In this document: positions 8,940 through 17,915 of the stretch, piece by piece
How the letters are laid out: each line of letters opens with the position of its first letter
Numbering within the stretch: the stretch's first letter is position 1
Assembly (NCBI RefSeq): GCF_016907385.1
Contig: NZ_JAFBBU010000001.1
Span: forward strand, 2,232,001-2,296,000
Reading direction: 5' to 3'
From: Subtercola frigoramans
GTDB lineage: Bacteria > Actinomycetota > Actinomycetes > Actinomycetales > Microbacteriaceae
DNA: 64,000 bases
The notes under the pieces: generated by a model
What the model saw: only the letters and a program-made list of their open reading frames with translations
Told to the model about the DNA's origin: nothing
The model's database searches: none
Position numbers and translations under genes: made by a program

Positions 8940-9991
8940 AAGGAGCCTCCGGATCGATTCGTTCGAATCAATAGGTACACGAGGTACGGCGCACCGACGA
9001 CTCCGGTGATGACTCCCACCGGGAAGCGGTTGTCGAAGGCGAACTGCGCCACGAGATCGGCAACGAGCACGAGCAGGGCGCCGATGAGACCTGCCGGCAG
9101 GGTCAACGACCCGCCCGCACCGATGATGCGCGCAGCGACCGGGCCGGCCATGAAGGCCACGAAGGCGACGGGGCCGGTCGCGGCAGTTGCGAACGCCAGC
9201 AGGCCCACTGCCGCAAGGATGAGTAGAACCCGAGACCGCCGCACACCAACGCCGAGCGAGGCCGCGGTGTCGTCGCCCAGCCGGAGGGGGGCGACGCTCC
9301 GTTCCTGCCCGAGCAGAAGGGGTAGCAGTACGGCGCACGAGATCGCCAGGGTGATCACACTGGGCCAGCTTGCACCGTTCAGGCTGCCAGTGAGCCAGCG
9401 CATCGCCAGCTGCAGGTCCCAGGTCGCCGCACGCGAGAGAACGTAGGAGATGACACTGTCGAGCATTGCGGCAACACCGATGCCGATGAGAATGAGCCGC
9501 GCACCCGCAAACCCCCGCCGGTTCGCCAGCAGGTAGATCGTCGCGGCCGTCACGAGCGCACCGCCGAGCGCGAGAAACGACACCGCCGTCTCGCTCAGCG
9601 AGAAGACGACGATGCCGATGACAGCCGCCGCACTCGCCCCAGAACTGATGCCGATGATGTCGGGTGAGGCGAGCGGGTTGCGCAGCATGGTCTGGAACGT
9701 GACGCCGGCGACTCCGAAGCACAGGCCCGCGAGCATCCCGAGCACCGCCCGTGGCAGGCGCAGCTCACCCACGGCGAAGGATGCCCCACTCACGTGTTCT
9801 CCGAGAATCACGCGCATCACAGTGCCGAGGCCGTACACCGTGTTGCCGACCATCAGGCTCACCACGAAGACCGCCAGCACGAGCACGGCGAGGATCGTCA
9901 GAACGACGGCCCGACGGCGAGCGCGCGAGCGGCGGCCGGCGATCACGAGAGCAGCTGTCGAGGAGGTGACGAGGGTGGCGGGCGCGGTCAC
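8936..9991 (-). CDS. Iron-siderophore ABC transporter permease (FecCD-like), second
   Basis: About 351 aa, FecCD/BtuC family with about nine to ten helices; the motif [39 protein letters not shown] and the closing [20 protein letters not shown] are diagnostic. It should form a heterodimeric channel with the first permease. GTG start at 9991 overlaps the preceding stop as GTGA. Residue runs before this GTG are not permease-like, so the longer frame to 10252 is rejected. Confidence 0.92.
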   Translation of the reverse strand: MTAPATLVTSSTAALVIAGRRSRARRRAVVLTILAVLVLAVFVVSLMVGNTVYGLGTVMRVILGEHVSGASFAVGELRLPRAVLGMLAGLCFGVAGVTFQTMLRNPLASPDIIGISSGASAAAVIGIVVFSLSETAVSFLALGGALVTAATIYLLANRRGFAGARLILIGIGVAAMLDSVISYVLSRAATWDLQLAMRWLTGSLNGASWPSVITLAISCAVLLPLLLGQERSVAPLRLGDDTAASLGVGVRRSRVLLILAAVGLLAFATAATGPVAFVAFMAGPVAARIIGAGGSLTLPAGLIGALLVLVADLVAQFAFDNRFPVGVITGVVGAPYLVYLLIRTNRSGGSL

Positions 9992-11034
9992 AGTTCGCGC
10001 ACTTTCTGCCGCCGCACGATCCAGATGAAGAACGGGGCGCCGATCACCGCGGTGATGATTCCCACGTCGATCTCCTGCGGGCGGGCGACCACGCGGCCGA
10101 TCACGTCGGCCATGACCAGCAACGCGGCACCGGCCAGCGCAGAGAAGGGCAGCAGCCAACGCTGGTCGGTGCCCACGAGCATCCGACAGAAATGCGGTAC
10201 GACAAGACCGAGGAAGCCGATCGGGCCGGCGATCGCGGTGGCCGCCCCGCACAGGATGACCGCCCCCGCCGACGAGACGAGCCTGGTGCGGAACACGCTT
10301 TCGCCGAGACCTGCCGCGAGATCGTCGCCGAGCCCGAGGGTGTTCATGCCGCGTGCCGAGAGCAGGCAGACCAGCAACCCGCAGGCGAAGAACGGCACGA
10401 GGATGCCGATGCGCTCCCAGGTCGCCCCTCCCACGCCGCCGATCTGCCAGAAACGGAAGGTGGAGAGGATGTCGGCGCGGGGCAGCAGAATCGCGCTGAT
10501 GAGCGAGCCCAGTGTTGCCGAGATGGCCGCACCGGCAAGAGCGAGCTTCAACGGCGTCGCGCCGCCTCGCCCGGCTGAGCCGACGGTGTAGACGAAGACG
10601 GCCGCTGCGGCTGCACCGGCTATCGCCATCCAGATGAAGACGAAGGGGTCTGACATGCCGAAGAAGGCGATTCCGGTGACCACGGCGAGCGCCGCGCCGC
10701 TCGAGACGCCGAGGATGCCCGGATCGGCGAGCGGGTTACGGGTGACGGCCTGCATGGTGGCACCAGAGACGGCGAGCGCCGCGCCCACCACCAGGGCGAG
10801 CACCGTTCGGGGGACGCGCTTCACGATCGCCGCCTCAGCGATTCCGGTGGTGTCTCCGCCGAGCGCAGAGACGAGCTCGTCGACGGAGACGATCCGCGTG
10901 CCGAAGACGAGGGACACCAGCGCCAGCAGGGCCAGCACGATGATTCCCACCCCGAGCCAGGCGAGCCTGACGAACGTCGGGCGCCGCAGTTCGGCGACCC
11001 CGGGCATCCGTACAATCGGCTCTGCCCGGCTCAC
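9988..11034 (-). CDS. Iron-siderophore ABC transporter permease (FecCD-like), first
   Basis: About 348 aa FecCD-type permease: RVPRTVLALVVGAALAVSG, QAVTRNPLADPGILGVSSGA, the FLGLVVPHFCRMLVG cytoplasmic loop that couples to the ATPase, and C-terminal IDVGIITAVIGAPFFIWIV. Its GTG start at 11034 overlaps the stop of the binding-protein gene (GTGA). Paralogue of and partner to the second permease. Confidence 0.92.
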   Translation of the reverse strand: MSRAEPIVRMPGVAELRRPTFVRLAWLGVGIIVLALLALVSLVFGTRIVSVDELVSALGGDTTGIAEAAIVKRVPRTVLALVVGAALAVSGATMQAVTRNPLADPGILGVSSGAALAVVTGIAFFGMSDPFVFIWMAIAGAAAAAVFVYTVGSAGRGGATPLKLALAGAAISATLGSLISAILLPRADILSTFRFWQIGGVGGATWERIGILVPFFACGLLVCLLSARGMNTLGLGDDLAAGLGESVFRTRLVSSAGAVILCGAATAIAGPIGFLGLVVPHFCRMLVGTDQRWLLPFSALAGAALLVMADVIGRVVARPQEIDVGIITAVIGAPFFIWIVRRQKVREL

Positions 11035-12065
11035 GCCGCCGGAACCGGTGCCACCGCGGCGCCGAGGAGGGCGAAGTAGTCGTCGATGCCCCATCCGATC
11101 GACAGCGGTGACGGGTTGGCCGACGCGGCCAGGGGCGTCGAGTTCTGCAGCACGGCGATGCGGCCGTTTGCGATGGCCGGGATCTTCGACAGCAGGGGGT
11201 CGGCCTGCAGCTGTGCGATGATCGCACCGTCGGCGTCGCCGTAGGTCACGAACACGTCGACATCGGCGAATCGATCGGCCTCTTCAGAACTGACTGTCGT
11301 GTAGAACTCGTCTGTACCGGCCGATGCCTCGGCGACCACGGTCGGCAGGGGCATGCCCAGCGATGCCAGGAACCCGGGGCGGGTGTCGTTGCTCGTGTAG
11401 AAGCCGATCTGGCTGAGGTCAGACGGGTCGATGTACGAGAAGAGCAGCTTCGAATCCTTCAGGGACGGGTTCTTCGCGAGCGTCGCTGCGATCGTGGCGT
11501 CGAGGTCAGTGGTGAGCTTCTCCCCCTCGCTCGCCAGGCCGAGCGCCGTCGAATTCATGCGGATCATGTCGTTCATCGACGTGCCCCACGCCACACCGGG
11601 GTACGCGACGACCGGAGCGATCTTCGAGAGCGTGTCGTACTCCTCCCGGGTGATTCCCGAGTAGCTGGCCAGAATCACGTCAGGCTTGGTGTCGGCCACC
11701 GCCTCGAAATCGATTCCATCTGTCTCGTCGAAGAGAACCGGGGTTTCGGCACCGAGCTCCGTGAGCTTGTCTTCCACCCACGGCAAGACGCCGTCGTTGT
11801 CGTCGTCGCCCCAGGTCGCCTTGCTCATGCCGACCGGCACTATGCCCAGCGCAAGGGGCACCTCGTGGTTGGCCCACGCGACGGTGGCGACCCGCTCAGG
11901 CTTCTTCTCGATCGTCGTCGCGCCATAGACGTGCTCGATGGTCACGGGGAACGCGCCGGCTGTGCTTGTCGTGGCCGGTTCGCTGGGCGGCGAGGCAGAG
12001 CACGCGGCAAGGGAGAGGGCGATGGTCGTCGCGGCAATGAGGCCGACGGTGCGGAGGTGACTCAA
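11031..12065 (-). CDS. Iron-siderophore ABC transporter substrate-binding lipoprotein
   Basis: 344 aa. Signal peptide with lipobox LSLAAC at about residues 17-22, so it is anchored outside the membrane. The body is a class III (FhuD/FepB) periplasmic-binding fold: HVYGATTIEKKPERVATVAWANHEVPLALG, KPDVILASYSG, and a C-terminal WGIDDYFALL. First gene of a five-gene operon (binding protein, two permeases, ATPase, SIP reductase), directly downstream of an iron box, so expression should rise when iron is scarce. Confidence 0.92.
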   Translation of the reverse strand: MSHLRTVGLIAATTIALSLAACSASPPSEPATTSTAGAFPVTIEHVYGATTIEKKPERVATVAWANHEVPLALGIVPVGMSKATWGDDDNDGVLPWVEDKLTELGAETPVLFDETDGIDFEAVADTKPDVILASYSGITREEYDTLSKIAPVVAYPGVAWGTSMNDMIRMNSTALGLASEGEKLTTDLDATIAATLAKNPSLKDSKLLFSYIDPSDLSQIGFYTSNDTRPGFLASLGMPLPTVVAEASAGTDEFYTTVSSEEADRFADVDVFVTYGDADGAIIAQLQADPLLSKIPAIANGRIAVLQNSTPLAASANPSPLSIGWGIDDYFALLGAAVAPVPAA

Positions 12066-12093
12066 GTCGTTCCTTTGGTTAGGGTTGGCTTAC

Positions 12094-12112
12094 TTAGGTA
12101 AGGCTACCCTTA
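12094..12112. promoter_or_regulatory. DtxR/IdeR iron box upstream of siderophore operon
   Basis: TTAGGTAAGGCTACCCTTA matches the actinobacterial DtxR/IdeR consensus TWAGGTWAGSCTWACCTWA at 18 of 19 positions, 29 nt before the binding-protein start. A second, weaker match overlaps at 12079-12097 (about 15 of 19), a layout allowing two dimers. Fe(II)-loaded IdeR/DtxR should repress the operon. The regulator itself is not in the window. Confidence 0.85.
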
Positions 12113-12229
12113 ACGCTCACGAGTCGACAACCACCTGACAGCTCCGCTCCACATCCCGGCCCCGGCTGCGCAGCCCACGATCTGACTACGATTGGCAGGC
12201 GGGAGCGAATCTCCCCGGAACGGAATTCG

Positions 12230-13816
12230 ATGCCGAAGAAGAAGTTCGAACGTGACGTACTGCGGTCCTTCAAGAAGTTCATGGACGTCGCCATCGCCTC
12301 AGCCGACAGCACGGGCGAAGCGAAACTGACCCCCCTGGGCGAGCGCGTGTCTGCGCACCTGGGCCAGAACGCTTCCACACTCCCCGTGGTCTCAGAGTCG
12401 ATCGCCGATCATCGTCTCATCGATGCCGACATCGCTCTCGATGCCCTGTCTGGCGCAGCTCCCGGAGGCGACGACATCACCCCGTTATCTGGCGTGAGCG
12501 GTGGCCAGCAACGCTTTCACTCCACCATGTCTGAACTTCTCTCGAACCCCCACACCCGCTTCGGCCAGGGGCCCGTCGACTTCACGTCCCGGCCGACCGG
12601 GCCGGACTCGACACGGCAGGTGGTTGCCTTCGGGCTCCGTCTGCTGGGCTTCAAGGGTGAGCCTGTTGCGATCATCCAGAGGGCAGCGAACCCCCAGTTC
12701 GGTCGCAACGAAGCCGAACTCGAAATCATGGCAGGCTCCGCGAGGCTCGTCACCGAATTTCTCGCCGAATTGAGGCGACTGATGATCGAGCACAGTGTGC
12801 TCCGCCGCCAGGTGCTGTCGTTCGTCGGTTCCCAGTTCGGCGGCAGCGCAGGCGTGACGTTCCTCCCCCGGCCCGCAGTGACGGCAGATTCGATCATCCT
12901 GCCCGAAGGTGTGCTCGAGACGGTCGTCGAGCACGTGGTGGGCATCGGCGAGCAACGCGACACGCTTCTCGCTTCGGGGCAGCACCTCAAACGCGGTGTT
13001 CTGCTGTTCGGCCCTCCCGGAACCGGGAAGACGCTGACCGTACGACACCTGCTCAGTCGCACACCCGACATCACCGCCGTTCTGCTGACCGGATCGAGCA
13101 TCGCGCACATCGGGGCCGCCGCCGAGATCGCGAGAACGTTCCAGCCGTCGATCGTCGTACTCGAAGACATCGACCTCGTCGCCATGGAGCGCCACATCTC
13201 ACCCCAGCCACTGCTCTTCGAAGTTCTCGACGCACTCGATGGGCTCGAGGGTGATGCCGATGTCGCGTTCGTGATGACAACCAACCGCGTCGAGGTACTC
13301 GAACGTGCCCTTGCCGAGCGACCCGGCCGGGTCGACCTCGCGGTCGAGATCGAGCTCCCCGGCCCGCGCGAACGCCAGCGGCTGTTCCAGCGTTACGCCA
13401 ACGACCTGCCCTTCAGCCGCGAGGCCCTCGATGACGCGGCTGAGCGTTCGGAGGGTGTGACCGGGTCATTCGCCAAGGAACTCATCCGTCGCGCCGTGCT
13501 TCGAGCCGCCCTGCGCGACGAAACGGTCACCGACGCCGACCTGAACACCGCTCTGGATGACCTTCTATCCGCCCGCGAATCCCTCACTCGGCACCTCCTC
13601 GGTGCTGGCGGCCAGGCTGCGGCGGGGTGGGAGCCCGAACCGGAGACGTTCGCCTTCGGCGGCGAGCCCTTCATCGGCACAATCTCGAGCTCGCCCGGAT
13701 TCGCTTCCAGTATCGAATACTCCACAGACGGCGGCGCTTCCTACACCGAGCCTCCCCAATACACCGAGCCTGCCGTCCACACCGCACCTCCCGCGGAGGA
13801 CAACATCGAACAATGA
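12230..13816 (+). CDS. AAA family ATPase
   Basis: 528 aa. One AAA+ module in the middle: Walker A GPPGTGKTLT (about residues 263-272), Walker B IVVLEDIDLV, sensor 1 VMTTNR and the Arg-finger region RPGRVDLAVEIELP followed by the small helical lid. The N-terminal 230 residues are unlike a known domain to my eye and start very basic (MPKKKFERD); the C-terminal 70 residues are acidic and Tyr/Pro-rich, probably disordered. Such stand-alone AAA proteins remodel protein complexes, but the substrate is unknown. No operon partner on the same strand. Confidence 0.8.
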   Translation: MPKKKFERDVLRSFKKFMDVAIASADSTGEAKLTPLGERVSAHLGQNASTLPVVSESIADHRLIDADIALDALSGAAPGGDDITPLSGVSGGQQRFHSTMSELLSNPHTRFGQGPVDFTSRPTGPDSTRQVVAFGLRLLGFKGEPVAIIQRAANPQFGRNEAELEIMAGSARLVTEFLAELRRLMIEHSVLRRQVLSFVGSQFGGSAGVTFLPRPAVTADSIILPEGVLETVVEHVVGIGEQRDTLLASGQHLKRGVLLFGPPGTGKTLTVRHLLSRTPDITAVLLTGSSIAHIGAAAEIARTFQPSIVVLEDIDLVAMERHISPQPLLFEVLDALDGLEGDADVAFVMTTNRVEVLERALAERPGRVDLAVEIELPGPRERQRLFQRYANDLPFSREALDDAAERSEGVTGSFAKELIRRAVLRAALRDETVTDADLNTALDDLLSARESLTRHLLGAGGQAAAGWEPEPETFAFGGEPFIGTISSSPGFASSIEYSTDGGASYTEPPQYTEPAVHTAPPAEDNIEQ

Positions 13817-13857
13817 CGTTTCTGCTCAGCTCCGATCGTCACCACTGCTGAATGCCG

Positions 13858-14172
13858 TCACTGCTGGGCACGCCGTTCGACCGACGAAGCCCACACCCAG
13901 GCCTGGTGCCGCCCTCCGTCGGCAGCCTTCCACGAGACGTGCACAGCCTTGTCTGTCCACTCGAACGCATCGGCCTCCGCCTGCACCGCCGTCTCAGGAA
14001 ATCGCACCCACGCAAGCACGGGGATCACTGACACCGCCTGCTTGATCGGGTGATTGGCGACGTCGAGTTCTGCGGCGGTCAGGGTCACCGGCGTCGGTCT
14101 GGGAACAGCCTGGTCGATCCGTTCACTCATGCGGCGATCGACGGCTGCGGAGTAGCGCTTGTTTGTGCCCAT
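13858..14172 (-). CDS. Small hypothetical protein, formerly behind a LexA-like box
   Basis: 104 aa, soluble, no signal or membrane segment. Centre contains IPVLAWVRFPETAVQAEADAFEW and ends QAWVWASSVERRAQQ; family not recognised. The ATG is 14 nt from ACATATGT, the left target duplication of the IS1595 element. Before insertion the upstream sequence would have read TCGAACATATGTTCTA on this strand, close to the actinobacterial SOS consensus, so the gene was probably DNA-damage inducible and has now lost its native promoter. Confidence 0.65.
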   Translation of the reverse strand: MGTNKRYSAAVDRRMSERIDQAVPRPTPVTLTAAELDVANHPIKQAVSVIPVLAWVRFPETAVQAEADAFEWTDKAVHVSWKAADGGRHQAWVWASSVERRAQQ

Positions 14173-14186
14173 ACAGAAACACTAGA

Positions 14187-14194
14187 ACATATGT
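14187..14194. repeat. Left 8-bp target-site duplication of IS element
   Basis: ACATATGT, identical to 15799-15806. IS1595-family elements make 8-bp duplications, which fits. Confidence 0.85.
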
Positions 14195-14275
14195 ACCGGG
14201 TATCTGCTTAGGTCAAGTCAGCGGCGAGGTTCCTGCCAAACTTGGGTTTGTTTTAGGTTCAGCTAACGTGTTGAC

Positions 14276-14776
14276 ATGCCTCCTCCAGATACCCTGCGGC
14301 TTCGATTTCGTCAGATGGCGTCATCCGATCTTGATGCAATGGCCGGATTGCTGGGTGACCCGAAAGTCATGCAGTTCTATCCGATGCCGAAAACGCGGGA
14401 CCAGGCCGCAACATGGATTGCTTGGAACGAGAAGAACTACACCGACCATGGGTATGGCCTCTGGATCATCGAGACGCTAGCCGGCGACTTCGTCGGCGAC
14501 TGCGGCCTGACCTGGCAAGACGTCAACGGCGTCAGCAAGCTCGAAGTGGGGTATCACGTCGGAACTGTGTGGCAGGGTCGCGGCTTCGCGACCGAGGCCG
14601 CCGCCGCGTGCCGCGACTTCGCGCGCGAGCTCGGCGGGGTTCCGGAACTGGTCGCAATTATTCATCCCGAGAATCGCGCATCGGAGCGGGTCGCAGAGAA
14701 GATCGGGATGCGACGCATCGAGGACGACCGCGGAGGACACCTGCCCACCCGGAGAGTACTCAGCCTGCGGTTGTAA
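14276..14776 (+). CDS. GNAT (RimJ/RimL-like) acetyltransferase, IS passenger
   Basis: 166 aa. RimJ/RimL-type N-acetyltransferase: LRLRFRQMASSDLDAMAGLL start, VGYHVGTVWQGRGFATEAAAACRDFA with the acetyl-CoA loop Q-G-R-G-F-A near residue 100, and HPENRASERVAEKIGM. The gene lies wholly inside the inverted repeats of the IS1595-type element, 57 nt from its left end, so it moves with it. Acceptor unknown: such enzymes acetylate protein N-termini, antibiotics or small amines. Convergent with the transposase. Confidence 0.85.
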   Translation: MPPPDTLRLRFRQMASSDLDAMAGLLGDPKVMQFYPMPKTRDQAATWIAWNEKNYTDHGYGLWIIETLAGDFVGDCGLTWQDVNGVSKLEVGYHVGTVWQGRGFATEAAAACRDFARELGGVPELVAIIHPENRASERVAEKIGMRRIEDDRGGHLPTRRVLSLRL

Positions 14777-14796
14777 CCGCCCGGAAAGTACTTTGG

Positions 14797-15765
14797 CTAG
14801 GCATCTCCATTAGTACGTTTGGCGGCGATGATCGTTGGCAAAGGTGCAGGGTTCGTGCGCATGGCTTGTTCGAGGAGACGGTAAAACAGCAGGCCTCGGC
14901 TGCGGGATGCGCGGCGGTTGAATCGGAAGGTGAACTCGTCTAGGTAGTAGCCTAGGTGGTCGTTGCTGATGCCCTGGTGGAGGGTGCCTTCGAGCCAGCG
15001 CTTGAGTAACGAGGCAACGGTGTGCACGCCGTAGAGGGATACGTGGGCGGGGACCTTCGAGCCGAGTTCTACGTGACGCTCGTGCTCGTATCCGAGCTTT
15101 GCGAGGCGCTTGAGCTCTTGCGCTCCGTCCGTACGGATCAGGGCGCCGGGGTCGATGACACGTTGTGCGAAGCTGATCAGCTGCAAGCTCTCGCCGGGGC
15201 TTGGCTCGAGCCGTATTCGGCCCAGCCGCTTGACGCCGAGCATCTCGGCAGCGACCATTACCCCCACCTTTGTGCTGCTTCGGCCCGAATTTCCGCGGCT
15301 TATCCCGCCCACATAGGTTTCGTCTAGCTCGACCACACCCTGCAGCAGCCCCCGGCCGGGCACGACCATCGCCCGACGGAACTTGTGCATCCAGACCCAC
15401 GCCGTCTCATATGACCGCAGCCCGAGCACCCGCTGCAGCCCCTGCGCGGAGACTCCGGTTTTTTGCGAGGTGATGTACCACGCGGCGTGAAACCACATCC
15501 GCAACGGCGAGCGGGTCCGATCAAAGATCGTGCCCGCCGTCACGCTCGTTTGCCGTCCACACGCCCGACACATCCATAAGCCGCCCGCGATCCGCCACGC
15601 CTGCCCACTCACACCACACCTCGGGCAGACAAAGCCGTCCGGCCATCGCAGACCCGTCAAGAACTTCAAGCACGCATCATCGGTCGCGAACCAATCCTGA
15701 AACTCCAGAATCGTCTGCGGATAATCCACCCCACCGACCAAACGCTCGACCATATCCGCGAGCAT
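14797..15765 (-). CDS. IS1595 family transposase (ISXO2-like)
   Basis: About 322 aa. N-terminal zinc ribbon (CPRC at about residue 48, CRAC about 20 later) and an ISXO2-like DDE domain: VELDETYVGG carries the first Asp, IRTDGAQEL the second, and the region SLYGVHTVASLLKRWLEGTL to YYLDEFTFRFNRR the third acidic position and C-terminal signature. Start taken at MLADMVERL, 10 nt inside the right inverted repeat; upstream residues fall in the repeat and flanking DNA. Looks intact. Confidence 0.9.
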   Translation of the reverse strand: MLADMVERLVGGVDYPQTILEFQDWFATDDACLKFLTGLRWPDGFVCPRCGVSGQAWRIAGGLWMCRACGRQTSVTAGTIFDRTRSPLRMWFHAAWYITSQKTGVSAQGLQRVLGLRSYETAWVWMHKFRRAMVVPGRGLLQGVVELDETYVGGISRGNSGRSSTKVGVMVAAEMLGVKRLGRIRLEPSPGESLQLISFAQRVIDPGALIRTDGAQELKRLAKLGYEHERHVELGSKVPAHVSLYGVHTVASLLKRWLEGTLHQGISNDHLGYYLDEFTFRFNRRASRSRGLLFYRLLEQAMRTNPAPLPTIIAAKRTNGDA

Positions 15766-15798
15766 ACCCGGAGAACTTGACCTAAGCAGATACCCAGT

Positions 15799-15806
15799 AC
15801 ATATGT
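15799..15806. repeat. Right 8-bp target-site duplication of IS element
   Basis: ACATATGT followed by TCGAAA; joined with the left flank (TAGA) it rebuilds TAGAACATATGTTCGA, one base from the LexA-box consensus TCGAACNNNNGTTCGA. Confidence 0.85.
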
Positions 15807-15927
15807 TCGAAAGAATGGCAACGGATGCTCGCTCGAACACGAGAGGCAAAGACGACGTGGCTCGCGAGCACGACAGCCGAGGCAAGGCGCATGGCATCCA
15901 GCGAGACAAATTGCCGTCATTTGGCTA

Positions 15928-15954
15928 TTGACATTAGCTTTCAAGAGATAAAGA
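15928..15954 (+). promoter_or_regulatory. Possible promoter of the hydrolase-tetR operon
   Basis: TTGACA at 15928-15933 and a TAAAGA-like -10 starting near 15949 (spacing short, 15 bp), just before the hydrolase ATG. TAGCTTT and AAAGACTA in the same stretch are roughly inverted and might be the operator for the TetR encoded downstream. Weak support. Confidence 0.4.
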
Positions 15955-15963
15955 CTAGCTTTT

Positions 15964-16800
15964 ATGACCTCCTCAAGCACAACCCAGACCCCGTCAACCC
16001 GATACATCACCCGGCCAGAGGGCCGCATCGCCTACGACGTACAGGGCACTGGGCCTGTCGTGGTGCTCGTCCCCGGCATGGGTGACCTTCGTGCCGGCTA
16101 CCGTTTCCTGGCACCGCAGCTCATCGCTGCCGGTTATACCGTCGCCACGACCGACCTTCGCGGCCACGGCGACAGCGACACGACGTTCTCGTCCTACGGC
16201 GATCCAGAGACTGCGGGCGACATTGAAGCGCTCATCGACGAGTTGGGCGGTAAGGCCGTCATCGGCGGCAACTCGCTTGCTGCGGGCGCGGCTGTCATCG
16301 TCGCGGCCGAGCACCCCGCGAAGGTGACTGGTCTTGTGTTGTTCGGGCCGTTCGTCCGTAATCCTCCTACGTCTGCCTTCATGGCGTGGCTGTTCCGCAC
16401 GATGATGGCACCGCTGTGGGTGGCTTCGATGTGGAAGGCCTACATGCCGACCCTCTACAAGGGCAAGAAGCCAGCCGATTTCAACGAATACCGCTCTGCG
16501 GTCATCGCGAGCCTCAGACGTCCCGGCTACGGCAAAGCGTTCTCGCTCACCACAAACCAGACCACGCACGACCCGGCTGAGGCGCGGCTCGACGATGTCA
16601 CTGCACCCGCGATCGTCATCATGGGCGACAGCGACCCAGACTTCACAGACCCCGCAGGCGAAGCGAAATGGGTCGGCCAGAAGCTGAACGCCCAGGTTGT
16701 CATGGTGCCCGACGCCGGTCATTACCCCCAGTCCCAGCAGCCCGAGATCACCACGCCGGCCGTGCTGGGCTTCCTCCGGGCGGTGGCTCCCCGTGCCTAG
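15964..16800 (+). CDS. Alpha/beta hydrolase
   Basis: 278 aa alpha/beta-hydrolase fold. Oxyanion region VLVPGMGD, nucleophile elbow GGNSLAAG with Ser near residue 105, acid residue in IVIMGDSDPDF and catalytic His in DAGHYPQSQQPE. Length and triad spacing are normal. Substrate not predictable; relatives include esterases and haloalkane or lactone hydrolases. Its stop overlaps the GTG start of a TetR gene, so the two form an operon in which the regulator probably senses the hydrolase substrate. Confidence 0.87.
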   Translation: MTSSSTTQTPSTRYITRPEGRIAYDVQGTGPVVVLVPGMGDLRAGYRFLAPQLIAAGYTVATTDLRGHGDSDTTFSSYGDPETAGDIEALIDELGGKAVIGGNSLAAGAAVIVAAEHPAKVTGLVLFGPFVRNPPTSAFMAWLFRTMMAPLWVASMWKAYMPTLYKGKKPADFNEYRSAVIASLRRPGYGKAFSLTTNQTTHDPAEARLDDVTAPAIVIMGDSDPDFTDPAGEAKWVGQKLNAQVVMVPDAGHYPQSQQPEITTPAVLGFLRAVAPRA

Positions 16801-17392
16801 GGCCGGCCTGACCCGCGAAAGCGTCGTCGAGACTGCCGCGATCATGGCAGACGAAATCGGGCTCAACTCCCTCACCCTCGCTGCCCTGGCCGAACGCCTG
16901 GGCGTCAAGCAACCGTCGCTGTACAAGCACATCGATTCGCTCGCGGGACTGCACCGGAGTGTCTCGCTCCTCGCGAAGCGTGAACTCGGCGCTGCGGTCT
17001 CGCGGGCCGCTGTGGGCCGCTCGGGCGCCGACGCGATCTTCGCAATGTCGCACGCGTACCGCAACTGGGCGCTCCTTCATCCCGGCCGGTACGACGTGAC
17101 CCAGACACCGCCCGCCCCGGGCGACATCGATGACGAGAACACGATGATGGCGGCCATCCAGGTCATCGCCGACGTGCTCAGCGCCTACGACCTGGAAGGC
17201 GACGACTCGGTCGACGCCATCCGGGCCCTCCGCTCGATCCTCCACGGGTTCATCTCCCTCGAGACGGCCGGAGGGTTTGCGCTCAAGGCCGACATCGACC
17301 GAAGTTTCGACCGCCTGATCCACGGCTTCACCGTCGCCCTCGGCCAGTGGACAGACCCCATCGACCTTGGCCTCAACGAAGCCCGAATCTGA
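16793..17392 (+). CDS. TetR/AcrR family regulator (WHG-type)
   Basis: 199 aa. TetR helix-turn-helix at residues about 6-50 (SVVETAAIMADEIGLNSL, then LAERLGVKQPSLYKHI), and a C-terminal WHG-type domain with FAMSHAYRNWALLHPGRYDVT and IRALRSILHGFISLE. The GTG at 16793 lies inside the last codons of the hydrolase gene (8-nt overlap), so translation is coupled. Likely a local repressor of its own operon. Confidence 0.85.
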   Translation: MPRAGLTRESVVETAAIMADEIGLNSLTLAALAERLGVKQPSLYKHIDSLAGLHRSVSLLAKRELGAAVSRAAVGRSGADAIFAMSHAYRNWALLHPGRYDVTQTPPAPGDIDDENTMMAAIQVIADVLSAYDLEGDDSVDAIRALRSILHGFISLETAGGFALKADIDRSFDRLIHGFTVALGQWTDPIDLGLNEARI

Positions 17393-17642
17393 CCGACGCC
17401 GCGCGCTCTAGACGTCGCGCACGGCGCCCGGAGCCTGATTACCAAGTTCCCGAGCACCACTGACCAGTTCTCCGCGGTGAAATTCGAAGCCGTCACCGTG
17501 GCGCGAGGTCTTCAACGTGCTGGTGAGAAACACGGACGACCACGCGCGAAACCACGCCGCATGTCTGGAACGATAAGCAACCAACACTCAAACCCGCCTA
17601 GGACATGGGAGACGAACCCATCAGTGTGCGACCATCGTTATC
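17393..17642. other. Non-coding gap
   Basis: No convincing gene. This gap is the boundary between the ordinary chromosomal genes and the accessory region that follows. Confidence 0.4.
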
Positions 17643-17915
17643 ATGACGCTGCCACCAGATGCTCAACCGTCATCTTCAAGACCCGCCCTCTCACAGGTGC
17701 AACTGCGTGTGTCGGGAAAGGCGATCGTTTCACTTGCGGTGCTATCCGCGGTGATTGTTGTCGCGGGCCCGGTTTACGTAGGAATGCCGGCGACGGTAGG
17801 GCTGTCTGCTAGCGAAGGCTGGGCGAAACTCCTCGCTAACGGTGCGGGGAGCATCATCGCCCTTGCCATCGCCTGGGCAGTTTGCCTCGTCGCAATTGTC
17901 TCGTGCCCTCATTGA
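17643..17915 (+). CDS. Small hypothetical membrane protein
   Basis: 90 aa with two hydrophobic segments (AIVSLAVLSAVIVVAGPVYV and GSIIALAIAWAVCLVAIV). No clear ribosome site before the ATG. Just past the stop, another frame reads SQLSRALIEAAVAEANWRPW to a stop near 18000 and looks protein-like, so this may be a frameshifted, longer gene. No family recognised. Confidence 0.4.
   Translation: MTLPPDAQPSSSRPALSQVQLRVSGKAIVSLAVLSAVIVVAGPVYVGMPATVGLSASEGWAKLLANGAGSIIALAIAWAVCLVAIVSCPH

Larger units (their letters stand above)
14195..15798. mobile_element. Complete IS1595-family insertion sequence with passenger gene
   Basis: 1604-bp element bounded by 24-bp terminal inverted repeats (14195-14218 and 15775-15798) differing at one position: ACCGGGTATC at the left end, ACTGGGTATC read inward from the right. 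Flanked by 8-bp duplications ACATATGT. Contents: a GNAT acetyltransferase gene on the plus strand and an ISXO2-like transposase on the minus strand, convergent with a 20-nt gap. Intact ends, duplications and frames imply a recent, possibly active insertion. Confidence 0.9.

Noticed and set aside
8139..9722. 527-aa frame ending in the FecE-like ATPase
   Set aside because: Upstream part is an Arg/Ala-rich shadow of the permease; the GTG at 8939 with CGGAGG and GTGA overlap is the start.
8936..10252. 438-aa permease frame
   Set aside because: Upstream 87 residues are non-permease shadow; GTG at 9991 fits the overlap.
12079..12097. Second separate iron box
   Set aside because: Overlaps the main box and has about four mismatches; noted only as a possible extension.
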